Assembly: GCA_019636495.1 (NCBI GenBank)
Contig: JAHBXL010000004.1
Location: 186,001-250,000 of the forward strand
From: Phycisphaeraceae bacterium
Lineage (GTDB): Bacteria; Planctomycetota; Phycisphaerae; Phycisphaerales; UBA1924
Reading direction: 5' to 3'
Length of the DNA: 64,000 nt
The notes beneath the pieces were generated by a model. The model was not told the origin of the DNA. It searched no databases and saw only the letters and a program-made list of their open reading frames with translations. The position numbers and the translations under genes are program-made. Shown one piece after another: positions 1-7,084 of the stretch (within the stretch, counting starts at the first letter, position 1; each line of letters begins with the position of its first letter).

Positions 1-2
1 AG

Positions 3-212
3 TCGCTGGGCACCGCGACGCTCTACGGCCCGGGCTTCATCCTCGAACTGCCCTACGCCTCCAGCGGGGCCTCCTCGCCCGACAAGGCCGAGATCACGCA
101 GGCGCTGGTCTATTGCAACGATGATGACTACGCCTGGCCCGTACTCAGCCGCATCTGCAAGGCCAACGCGTGGAAGATGATGGACCCGGATAGCGGCCGG
201 ACGTTTGGGTGA
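3..212 (+). CDS. 3' end of an unidentified protein (partial)
   Basis: An open frame enters from the left edge and stops with TGA at 210-212, giving the last 69 residues of a longer protein. Visible residues include PYASSG, a run of three Asp (NDDDYAW) and a C-terminal WKMMDPDSG stretch. Codon use is typical of the window (G or C at third positions). I do not recognise the family, and the fragment is too short to infer a function. The frame and stop are clear; only the identity is missing. Confidence 0.6.
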   Translation, partial: SLGTATLYGPGFILELPYASSGASSPDKAEITQALVYCNDDDYAWPVLSRICKANAWKMMDPDSGRTFG

Positions 213-222
213 GGGGGGAATG

Positions 223-368
223 CGGGGTCCGGGTTCCGGCAGAGAACTCAAGCGACCTCTGACGCTTCTACGATTGCCCGTTGCTTCCCGACCGGTGTTC
301 GGGAGCAGGGTCGCGTTCGAGCATCGAGTGCAGACCCCGAGACCCGGACCCCGAAACCCGAAACCCGC
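223..368. repeat. Heptanucleotide repeat tract with inverted partner
   Basis: The spacer before the 381 gene contains five consecutive 7-mers from 334 to 368 (ACCCCGA, GACCCGG, ACCCCGA, AACCCGA, AACCCGC). Two complementary 7-mers lie at 223-236 (CGGGGTC, CGGGTTC). The 12 bases 342-353 are the exact reverse complement of 223-234, so the two blocks could pair across about 107 nt. The same 7-nt periodicity with other units recurs at 847-902, 29649-29806 and 55572-55592. Confidence 0.7.
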
Positions 369-380
369 CCTCCTCTTCCC

Positions 381-827
381 ATGCCCCAGGAAACCAAGTC
401 CTCCCCCGGCCTCCCACTCAACGGCGTTGCCGCGCCCGCCGCCGACTCGCTCTCCGTCGCCGGCCTTACCGCCAATCTCGGCTCCGACTCCGCCGCGATG
501 ATCGACATCCTCGAGAAAGCCTTCGACTTCCGCGGCGATGTGACGCTGACGCTCAAGAACGGCTCGACGGTGTCGGGCTACCTCTTCGATCGCCGCCGCG
601 GCGGAACGCTCGCCGATTCCTACATCCGCCTCATGCCCCCGCCGCGAGCCGGCGCAAGGGAGGGAGAGAATGAGAAGGTGCGCGTGGCGTACTCGGACAT
701 CGCGCACATCGCGTTCTCTGACCGCGACCCCGCGGCGGGCAAGAGTTTCGAGACGTGGGTCAAGAAGTATGTCGAGAAGAAGATCAAGGGCGAGAAGGCG
801 AGCATCGAGAGCGAAACGCTGGATTGA
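381..827 (+). CDS. Conserved hypothetical protein, small beta-rich
   Basis: 148 residues with no signal peptide or membrane segment. After a Pro/Ala-rich N-terminus (about 35 residues) comes a segment reading DILEKAFDFRGDVTLTL, then KNGSTVSGYLFDRR. This alternation of short strands and Gly resembles a small Sm/SH3-like barrel, which is inference from pattern only. The C-terminus is charged and helical (FETWVKKYVEKKIKGEKA). It lies 84 bp upstream of the FmdB-like gene in the same direction, separated by a heptamer hairpin. Function unknown. Confidence 0.65.
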   Translation: MPQETKSSPGLPLNGVAAPAADSLSVAGLTANLGSDSAAMIDILEKAFDFRGDVTLTLKNGSTVSGYLFDRRRGGTLADSYIRLMPPPRAGAREGENEKVRVAYSDIAHIAFSDRDPAAGKSFETWVKKYVEKKIKGEKASIESETLD

Positions 828-846
828 AATCAGCCCTGGGTTCTAC

Positions 847-902
847 GGTCCTGCGTCCTGTGCCGCTGCGCCGTTTGACTTGAGGACCCAGGACTCAGGA
901 CC
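847..902. repeat. Heptamer hairpin between two small genes
   Basis: GGTCCTG-CGTCCTG at 847-860 is matched by CAGGACT-CAGGACC at 889-902, a 14-bp inverted repeat with one mismatch and a 28-nt loop. Both arms are pairs of 7-mers, and a third 7-mer (GAGGACC, 882-888) precedes the right arm. No T tract follows, so it is not a standard intrinsic terminator. The 16 bases 887-902 recur exactly at 29770-29785. Confidence 0.7.
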
Positions 903-910
903 TGCATCTC

Positions 911-1213
911 ATGCCCACCTACGTCTACGAACTCCTCGACAAGAAGGGTGAGCCCACCGGCGAGACGTTCGAGATCGTCCAGCCGATGAAGGATGCCGCG
1001 CTGACCAGGCACCCCGAGACGGGCAAGCCCTGCCGGCGCGCCATCGTCGCGCCGGCCATCGCCGGCAGCATGTCACCTCTCAAGACCAAGGGCACGCTCT
1101 CCAACAAGAACCTCGAGCGGCTCGGCTTCACGAAGTACGAGCGCAAGGGCAAGGGCTATATGGAGCGCGTCGCGGGCAAGGCCGGGCCGAGGTCGATCTC
1201 GGCGGATGATTGA
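911..1213 (+). CDS. FmdB-like small protein with degenerate zinc ribbon
   Basis: 100 residues. The N-terminus MPTYVYELLD aligns with the MPTYEYRC opening of FmdB-family zinc-ribbon proteins, and HPETGKPCRRAIVAPAIAG corresponds to their second knuckle and APAI segment. The usual CxxC pairs are missing: there is no Cys in the first knuckle and a single Cys (in GKPCRR) in the second. The fold may persist without classical zinc binding. The tail GFTKYERKGKGYMERVAG resembles planctomycete homologues I recall. Function of the family is poorly known. It converges on rpiB, whose stop lies 9 bp away. Confidence 0.7.
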   Translation: MPTYVYELLDKKGEPTGETFEIVQPMKDAALTRHPETGKPCRRAIVAPAIAGSMSPLKTKGTLSNKNLERLGFTKYERKGKGYMERVAGKAGPRSISADD

Positions 1214-1222
1214 AGCCGGTCC

Positions 1223-1684
1223 TCACTCCACCTTCGCCGGGTCCTGGCCGTTCTCGATCGCCGCGATCTTCCGCACGCGCCGTTCGTGACGGCCCCCCTG
1301 GAATGTCGTTCCCAGCCACACCTCGGCGATCTTCTCGATCAGCCGCTGCCCCAGCAGATCGGCCGAGAGACACAGCACGTTCGCATCGTTGTGGCCGCGG
1401 CTCATCTCGGCGGTCAGTTCGTCGTGCACGAGCGCGGCGCGCACGCCCTTCACCTTGTTCGCGGCGATGCACATGCCGATGCCCGAACCGCACACCAGGA
1501 TGCCCATGTCGGCGCTCTTGTCCGAGATTCTCGCCGCGACGAGGTAGGCCGGCTCGGGATAGTCGCACATCTCGCCGGACAGATTGCCGCAGAGTTCCAC
1601 TTCGTGGCCCTGCCCGCGCAGGCGGTCGGCCAGTTGCCTGCACGCGTTCACGCCGCGGTGATCGGCCCCCAGCGCCAGTTTCAT
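1223..1684 (-). CDS. rpiB: Ribose-5-phosphate isomerase B
   Basis: 153 residues from the ATG at 1684, which overlaps the upstream stop as ATGA. A GTG three codons earlier (1693) is possible but less likely. The family catalyses ribose-5-P to ribulose-5-P interconversion in the cytosolic pentose phosphate pathway. Visible hallmarks are the phosphate-binding ADHRG (residues 7-11), the Cys65 loop CGSGIGM and RGHNDANVL near residues 96-104. It is the last gene of a leftward operon behind a YrdC-arginine-phosphatase fusion, the same neighbourhood as sua5-ywlE-rpiB in Bacillus subtilis. Confidence 0.93.
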   Translation of the reverse strand: MKLALGADHRGVNACRQLADRLRGQGHEVELCGNLSGEMCDYPEPAYLVAARISDKSADMGILVCGSGIGMCIAANKVKGVRAALVHDELTAEMSRGHNDANVLCLSADLLGQRLIEKIAEVWLGTTFQGGRHERRVRKIAAIENGQDPAKVE

Positions 1685-2850
1685 GGCAGCCACTCCTGTA
1701 TCCGTTGGGATATAAGTTCCTGAATGCGCCGCGCCGTCTGAGTGTAGACCTCCGGCCCCATGCCGATCGGGTCGGGCACATCGCGCCCGGCCGGATCCAG
1801 GGTCTGCACCTTGTCCGCCGCGCCGGGATCAAGATCGAGCACCGCCGCGGCGTGGGAGCGGGTCATCGCCAGCACCACGTCGGCCTCGGCGATGAGCCTG
1901 CGCGTCAGCGGGCGCGATGAGTGCGGACGCGACAAGAACCCGAGTTCTCGCACCGCGTCGGCGGCCTCGGGCGTCATCGGCATGCCGGTGCCCGCGGCGG
2001 CCCCGGCCGACATCACCCGCACCGCCTCGCCACCGGACGCCTGCGCCAGCAACCCCGCGGCGATCGACTCGGCCATCGGGCTGCGGCAGGTGTTGCCGGT
2101 GCACACAAACAGCACGGTCCGCTCGGTCTGCTTGCCGACAAACCGCGCCTCGTACGCGCCCTCGCGCAGCACTTCGTACCCCGGCGCGCCGCCATCCTCG
2201 GCGTGCAACAGAACGACCGTCGCGCCGGCCCGCATGCGAGACTCCCCATCGTCGAGCGCGACTTCGGGATCGACCTGCGCAGCGCGCATCGCCGCGAGCG
2301 CGACATCCAGCGTCTGCGCCTGCCCGCCGCCGGGCGCGGCGAGTTCGATGCACGCCAGCGCACGCTCGGATCGGGCCGCGAGCGCGGCCGCCGCGGCGTG
2401 CCCGCTGACACGGAACGCGATGCGCCCCTCATCGTCGGCGCACCCGGGCGGGAGCCCCATCGCCTCGACGACCGCGCCAGCCGTCCGGGTGTCGCCCGCC
2501 GCGCTGAGAAACACCGCCGGGCCGGGGGCCAGGCGGCGCACGATGCGTCGGTGGCGCGACGAAGTAAATGGCCCGACCGCCGTCTGGCCTTGCTCGACCA
2601 GATCGCGCTCGACGCCGCGCGGGCCGTCGATGGTCGGCGCCAGCCACACGGGCGACCGCACGTGCGGCGCGAGCGCGCCGGTGCGTGCCAGTGTCGTGTC
2701 GCGCGAGCGTGTCCCGAAGACGGCGACGTACGCCGTCTCCGTCGGCGCGAGCACGACCCCGCCCGCATCGAGCGCTGCACCGGCGCGTGCCAGCGCCTCG
2801 CGCCGGTCCTGCGGCGAACATTCGCGGAGATTGACGGTCCGTCCGTCCAT
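1681..2850 (-). CDS. YrdC/Sua5-like domain fused to YwlE-type phosphatase
   Basis: 389 residues. Residues about 10-235 look like a divergent YrdC/Sua5 domain: PTETAYVAVFG replaces the usual PTDTVYGLG-type motif, so carbamoyl-AMP activity is doubtful. Residues 244-389 form a low-molecular-weight phosphatase with P-loop C250-TGNTC-R256 followed by SPMAE, and general acid D360 in VPDPIG. Thr254 replaces the Ile/Val of tyrosine phosphatases, as in protein-arginine phosphatase YwlE, so phospho-Arg specificity is inferred. Start chosen at MDGRTVNL; an upstream ATG at 2943 would run into the preceding gene. It overlaps rpiB by 4 bp. Confidence 0.85.
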   Translation of the reverse strand: MDGRTVNLRECSPQDRREALARAGAALDAGGVVLAPTETAYVAVFGTRSRDTTLARTGALAPHVRSPVWLAPTIDGPRGVERDLVEQGQTAVGPFTSSRHRRIVRRLAPGPAVFLSAAGDTRTAGAVVEAMGLPPGCADDEGRIAFRVSGHAAAAALAARSERALACIELAAPGGGQAQTLDVALAAMRAAQVDPEVALDDGESRMRAGATVVLLHAEDGGAPGYEVLREGAYEARFVGKQTERTVLFVCTGNTCRSPMAESIAAGLLAQASGGEAVRVMSAGAAAGTGMPMTPEAADAVRELGFLSRPHSSRPLTRRLIAEADVVLAMTRSHAAAVLDLDPGAADKVQTLDPAGRDVPDPIGMGPEVYTQTARRIQELISQRIQEWLP

Positions 2851-2902
2851 GGGCGCAGTATCCGCCGCGCGGGGCGCGAGATCAAACCGGCCGCTCGGCG
2901 CG

Positions 2903-3883
2903 TCAGCGCTGAACGGCCTCGAACTCGATGAGCGTCTGCACATCCCTCTGCACAGCGTGACCGCCGATCGACGCCGCCGTCCGCGCCTTCAGCGTGTCGT
3001 TCCGCCGCGCGATGCGCCCCGCCGCCGAGTCCCACACCGCCAGGCCGCGTTCGGTCCACTCTTCGAGTTTCAAGGTCGGCCGGGTCGGGTCCGGCTCGCC
3101 GCGCGGAGCCGCGAGCGTGCCGCCGCCGACGATCTCGATCGGCCACAGCCCCGGCATGTCCACGCCCGAGAGCGTGTGCTCGCGCACGAGGCGGGCCATC
3201 GCGCCGTGCGGCATGGCGCGCTCCTCGGTGCGCTGCCACTTCGCGCCCGGCGCTCGCTGCACGAAGCCATCGTCCTCCTCGTCGTCGACGCGCCACAGTC
3301 GCTCCAGGAATCGCGGAAGCGATGCGCCGCCGAACGGCCCGAGCGCCAATGCGCCGGCCTCGCCGTGCTCGCGCGCCGCGGCGTCGGCCTCCTCCGTGCC
3401 GCGGAGCGAGCCGATCGAACCGTCGGGCCGCACGCGCACGATCAGTTCGGCGGCGCACAGCGCGGCCAGCGGCGCGGCGACCGCGCCCGCCGCAGGGCCC
3501 CCGTCCGGCGCGGGGGGCGCGCCATCGGCCGGCCGCTCCCACTCGAACGTCAGCGGGCCTTCGATCGCCGCGGCATAGTCCGTCGGCATGGCGGTCATCG
3601 TGGCTTCGATCTTCAGTATCGTGATGACCAGCAGGGCCGCGCCGCTGTCTTCCGTCTCGCGCACGGCCAGGCGCAGCACTCCGGCGAGGTTTGTCGAGAC
3701 AAGCCGCTCCTCGCCCGCCTCGCGCGTGGTGACGATCGCCCGATGCTTGAAACGGTAATCATCATGCGTGCCCTTTGTCCACACGGGCCGGAGCGTCACG
3801 GCTTCCGCCGGCGCGGCGGGCGGCTCGGCGCCCACCGATCCCAGCAGCAGAAGCACGGAGGCGACAAGCGGGCCGATGGGCAT
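2903..3883 (-). CDS. Exported protein of unknown function
   Basis: 326 residues with a short cleavable signal peptide (hydrophobic GPLVASVLLLLGSVGA, then AEPPAAPAEA). The mature part looks beta-rich with no recognised catalytic motif. It contains a Pro/Ala/Gly-rich insert around residues 125-145 and an acidic DDEEDDG patch. It may belong to a large family of planctomycete exported proteins of unknown role, but I cannot name it firmly. AAAGGA lies about 9 nt before the ATG. It sits 12 bp after the RNase HII-like gene in one leftward operon. Confidence 0.65.
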   Translation of the reverse strand: MPIGPLVASVLLLLGSVGAEPPAAPAEAVTLRPVWTKGTHDDYRFKHRAIVTTREAGEERLVSTNLAGVLRLAVRETEDSGAALLVITILKIEATMTAMPTDYAAAIEGPLTFEWERPADGAPPAPDGGPAAGAVAAPLAALCAAELIVRVRPDGSIGSLRGTEEADAAAREHGEAGALALGPFGGASLPRFLERLWRVDDEEDDGFVQRAPGAKWQRTEERAMPHGAMARLVREHTLSGVDMPGLWPIEIVGGGTLAAPRGEPDPTRPTLKLEEWTERGLAVWDSAAGRIARRNDTLKARTAASIGGHAVQRDVQTLIEFEAVQR

Positions 3884-3895
3884 GGGCGTGTCCTT

Positions 3896-4930
3896 TCAGG
3901 CGCGGCGAATCATGGCCTGCCGCTCGGCGGGCGTGAGGACGGCCGCGGCATCGTTCAGCCAGCGCCACCCGTCCTGACGGTAGCCCGCCGTGGGCTTGAG
4001 TTCGGGCATGCGGGCCTGCCAGTAGCGGTTGAAGCGGGCCATGAGCATCTCGCGCGCCAGTTTCGCGGCCATCGACGCGAGCGCGACGGGCATGTGCCGC
4101 GACTCGGCCTCGGGCATGAACTGCACGATCATCCGACGCGCGGGCGGGCCATCGGCGGCGACCTCGTAGCGGCTGCGCGCCGGCTGCTCCTCGATCGTGG
4201 TGACACGCGCATCGGGAAACGCCCCGGCCAGCATCGCGCCGTACTGCGTGCGCCCCCCCTGCCGGTCGCACACCACCCGCAGCGACGAGCCCGCCTCCGC
4301 CGCGCCCCACCGCTCCCACGCGTGCCAGAGGTGCCGCTGCAGCGCGCTCTGCGTGGTCGCGGCCTTCGTGCCCGACGCCTCCACCAGTTCGTTGAAGTCG
4401 CGCTCGAACACCGCTTCGCATCGCAGCGCGCAGATCGCGACCATCGCCCCGTCGAGCGCGCCCGCGAGCACGTTCGCCGCGATGCGCACTTCGCCCTCCG
4501 AGCACGCCGCCGGACACGGCGCGGGCCCGACGCGGTACCACTCCTCGATGGGCAGCACGATGCCCAGCGCGCGGAGCAGCGCGGCATCGTTGGCGGGCAG
4601 CGCGCGGTCGCCCTGCCCGGCCTCGCACATCAGAAACGACAGCACGCCGCGCTCCAGATGCGTCAGCGGGTGCCGACGTGCATCGTTGGGCAGTTTGAGT
4701 TTCTTGGAGTCATCGATGAGCAGCGCGCCGGACCCGGCCGCCCGCCGAGCCCTGCCGCGGGCCGCGGGCGCGCCCGCCCGCGCGACCGCGGGCGACAAGC
4801 GCTTCCACAGGTCGGGCGCAGGATCGCCCTCAGACCAGTCGTCGATGCGCACCGCCGACATGGCAACGCACAACGGCCCGAGCAGCGGCCCGTACCCAGC
4901 CTCGTCGATCCCGCAGATCACAAGTGGCAC
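3896..4930 (-). CDS. Ribonuclease HII-like protein
   Basis: 344 residues from a GTG at 4930, chosen because GIDEAGYGPLLGPL then sits at the N-terminus as in RNase HII. The family nicks RNA in RNA-DNA hybrids. Motifs in order are the DEAGYGP catalytic pair, DDSKKLK, VVCDRQGG and ASMAAKLARE, matching the acidic-cluster layout. At 344 residues it is much longer than the usual 200-220, with insertions between the second and third motifs. It could be a specialised RNase-H-fold paralogue rather than housekeeping RnhB. It leads a four-gene leftward operon; a palindromic repeat lies just upstream. Confidence 0.75.
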   Translation of the reverse strand: MPLVICGIDEAGYGPLLGPLCVAMSAVRIDDWSEGDPAPDLWKRLSPAVARAGAPAARGRARRAAGSGALLIDDSKKLKLPNDARRHPLTHLERGVLSFLMCEAGQGDRALPANDAALLRALGIVLPIEEWYRVGPAPCPAACSEGEVRIAANVLAGALDGAMVAICALRCEAVFERDFNELVEASGTKAATTQSALQRHLWHAWERWGAAEAGSSLRVVCDRQGGRTQYGAMLAGAFPDARVTTIEEQPARSRYEVAADGPPARRMIVQFMPEAESRHMPVALASMAAKLAREMLMARFNRYWQARMPELKPTAGYRQDGWRWLNDAAAVLTPAERQAMIRRA

Positions 4931-4970
4931 GCGGGCATGGTACCGCTCCGCGGCGGCGCGCACGTGTTGC

Positions 4971-5036
4971 GCCCCGGTCTGGAGACCGGGGCCACCAAGC
5001 GACCAGGGCCACCAAGAGACCGGGGCCACCACAGAC
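4971..5036. repeat. Palindromic element with GGCCACC tandem tail
   Basis: GCCCCGGTCT (4971-4980) and AGACCGGGGC (4983-4992) form a perfect 10-bp stem around a GG centre. They are followed by repeats of the form GGCCACCA-N-GACC up to 5036. The stem is a sequence variant of the elements at 24334-24355 and 24371-24392 with complementary changes on both arms. It sits between the divergent RNase HII-like and cyclo-ligase genes. Confidence 0.75.
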
Positions 5037-5043
5037 CTCCCGC

Positions 5044-5049
5044 TACACT
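5044..5049 (+). promoter_or_regulatory. Putative -10 box for a leaderless mRNA
   Basis: TACACT ends 6 nt before the GTG start at 5056, placing the expected transcription start at or next to the start codon. No Shine-Dalgarno sequence is present. The same arrangement recurs before at least five other genes in the window. Confidence 0.4.
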
Positions 5050-5055
5050 CGAACC

Positions 5056-5703
5056 GTGACCGACACCGCCGATGCCAAGCAACTCCTCCGCGCACAGTTG
5101 CGGGCCCGGCTCGCAACGGTCACGCCCGAACTCGCCGCGGCGTGGTCCGAACAAGCGTGCCAAAGGATCGAATCCGCGCCGGCGTTCGGGGCCGCCCGCG
5201 CGGTCATGCTGTTCGTACCGATGTCGGCCCGCGCCGAAGTGGACCTCCGCCCGCTCGCCACACGTGCGCGCCATGCCGGGAAGACCATCGCCCTGCCACG
5301 AGTGGACTGGCAGTCCCGGACGCTCTCGCCGCGGATTGTGCGAGACTTGGCCGACGATCTGGAGCCCGACACCGCCGCGCGCGGCGCGGCGGCGGGCCTT
5401 CTGCATCCCCGAGAACGGTGTCCGGCGATCAACCCAGCCAATCTGGAACTCGTTCTCGTTCCGGGACTTGGATTCGATTCGGAGGGCGGGAGGATCGGCC
5501 ACGGCGCAGGGTTCTATGATCGGTTTCTGGCCCATCCGGCGCTTCGGGCCGCGGCGTGGGGCGTGGGCTTTGAGTGCCAGGTGCTGCCCGCCGCGGGACG
5601 CCTGCCGCGCGAGCCCCACGACCGCTCGCTCGACGCCTTGGTGACCGAGTCCCGATTGATGATGTTTGGTAGCGGACAGGCTGAACCACGCGGCGGGGGA
5701 TGA
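5056..5703 (+). CDS. 5-formyltetrahydrofolate cyclo-ligase
   Basis: 215 residues from the GTG at 5056. The enzyme converts 5-formyl-THF to 5,10-methenyl-THF using ATP in cytosolic one-carbon metabolism. Evidence is the N-terminal KQLLRAQLRARL helix, the FVPMSARAEVDLRPL substrate segment and the C-terminal signature RIGHGAGFYDRFL, equivalent to G(Y/H)GxGxYDR. Length is normal. The start was chosen where family similarity begins; upstream in-frame sequence is repeat-derived (GDRGHQATRATKRPG). It stands alone between a leftward operon and the L,D-transpeptidase gene. Confidence 0.9.
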   Translation: MTDTADAKQLLRAQLRARLATVTPELAAAWSEQACQRIESAPAFGAARAVMLFVPMSARAEVDLRPLATRARHAGKTIALPRVDWQSRTLSPRIVRDLADDLEPDTAARGAAAGLLHPRERCPAINPANLELVLVPGLGFDSEGGRIGHGAGFYDRFLAHPALRAAAWGVGFECQVLPAAGRLPREPHDRSLDALVTESRLMMFGSGQAEPRGGG

Positions 5704-5778
5704 CCGAAAAGAGCGTTGTGCGGCCCCGCCCGCGGGTTCGACAATCCGCCCCGGCCCCATGAAAGAACGGAAGCCCCC

Positions 5779-7062
5779 ATGGCCCTTGCATCCCAGATGA
5801 GTCGCGGACAGCGCGTGCCCAGTTCGTCGGTCGCGGCGTACCGGTCCAAGCGGCGCGCGCGGATGCTCAAGGGCGCGGGGATCGCCGCGCTGGTGGTGCT
5901 GTGCGGCACGGGCCTGCTCTACATCCTGCACGGACGCGACAGCGGGCCGCGAAGCGCAAACGCTCAGCCCGTGAACGACCCGCTGAAGCCCGCCGACGCC
6001 GCCGCGGGCGCGCCTGCCGCTTCCCCTGCCCCCGCCAACAGCAAGCCGCCCGAGGCACGCCCCGAGCCCGCGTTGATCTCGATGAACTCGATGCGCGATG
6101 GCGCCCGCGCGCCAACATCCGCCCAGAGCCAGCCGCGCACGGACAACGGCCTGACCGCGTCGCCGGGTTCGGGCGTAGTGCGGGACCCGCTGGTGACCAA
6201 TCCCGCCGCGAGCGGCGCGCCCGACCGCATGGACCTGCCAGAGGACCTCGCCTCGCTGGTGAGCAGCGCGGAGCGCGCCCAGCGGGAGGGCAAACTCGCC
6301 GATGCCCGCGCAAGCCTCAACCGCGTGCTGCTCGACCGGCGCACGCCCGAGAGCGAACGCGGCGCGCTGCGGAGGTGGATCAGCGACCTCAACGAGACGC
6401 TCCTCTTCTCGCCGACGGTCGTCGCCGGCGATCCGTTCGCGCAGTCCTACACCGTCGTCGGCGGCGACAGCCTGCCGGTCATCAACCGCAAACTCGGCCT
6501 GACCACCGAGTTCCTGCTCATCGCGCGGCTGAACAAACTCGCCGATCCGAGCAAGATCCAGATCGGCCAGCGCCTCAAGGTCGTGAACGGCCCATTCCAC
6601 GCGGTGGTGAGCAAGTCGGCGTACCGGATGGACATCTTCGCGGGCGACCCGCCCTCGCCCTCGTCGATCGGCACGTCTTTGCTGGCGTGCGGCGCGGAGC
6701 CGGGGTGGGTCTACATCCGCTCGTTCCCCGTCGGCCTTGGCGCCGAGGACGGCACGCCCATCGCCAACTTTGTCGTGCGGCCCAACAGCAAACTCGTGAA
6801 CCCCGAGTGGCGCAACCCGCGCACCGGCGAGCGCTTCGCCGCGAACGACCCCAGGAACCCCATCGGCGAACGCTGGATCGGCCTCGATGGGCTCGACGAA
6901 GCCAGTCGCGGCCACACCGGCTTCGGCATCCACGGCACCATCGAGCCCGAGTCGATCGGCCGGAGCATGTCGATGGGATGCATCCGCCTGGGCGACCGGG
7001 ATGTCGAGATTGTGTACGAGTTGCTTGCGCCGCGGGTGAGCGTGGTGAAGGTCGTGCCGTAA
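5779..7062 (+). CDS. LysM and L,D-transpeptidase (YkuD) protein
   Basis: 427 residues. A membrane anchor (about residues 31-50, AGIAALVVLCGTGLLYIL) is followed by a long Pro/Ala-rich linker, a helical segment (about 150-205) and a LysM-like domain (SYTVVGGDSLPVINRKLGL, about 215-270). The YkuD domain carries GIHGTI (His385) and SMGCIRL (Cys401). Such enzymes make 3-3 crosslinks or attach proteins to peptidoglycan in the periplasm. SMGCIRL has Met where SHGCIRL is commonest, a tolerated change. It ends 22 bp from the convergent glycosyltransferase gene. Confidence 0.9.
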   Translation: MALASQMSRGQRVPSSSVAAYRSKRRARMLKGAGIAALVVLCGTGLLYILHGRDSGPRSANAQPVNDPLKPADAAAGAPAASPAPANSKPPEARPEPALISMNSMRDGARAPTSAQSQPRTDNGLTASPGSGVVRDPLVTNPAASGAPDRMDLPEDLASLVSSAERAQREGKLADARASLNRVLLDRRTPESERGALRRWISDLNETLLFSPTVVAGDPFAQSYTVVGGDSLPVINRKLGLTTEFLLIARLNKLADPSKIQIGQRLKVVNGPFHAVVSKSAYRMDIFAGDPPSPSSIGTSLLACGAEPGWVYIRSFPVGLGAEDGTPIANFVVRPNSKLVNPEWRNPRTGERFAANDPRNPIGERWIGLDGLDEASRGHTGFGIHGTIEPESIGRSMSMGCIRLGDRDVEIVYELLAPRVSVVKVVP

Positions 7063-7084
7063 GCGCCTTTGCGTGCTTCCCGTC

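Noticed and set aside
1760..5059. A 1,099-codon open frame on the plus strand, antisense to the rpiB operon
   Set aside because: It runs opposite to four well-supported genes; its translation is Arg/Ala/Pro-rich with no domain. Long antisense frames are expected at this GC content.
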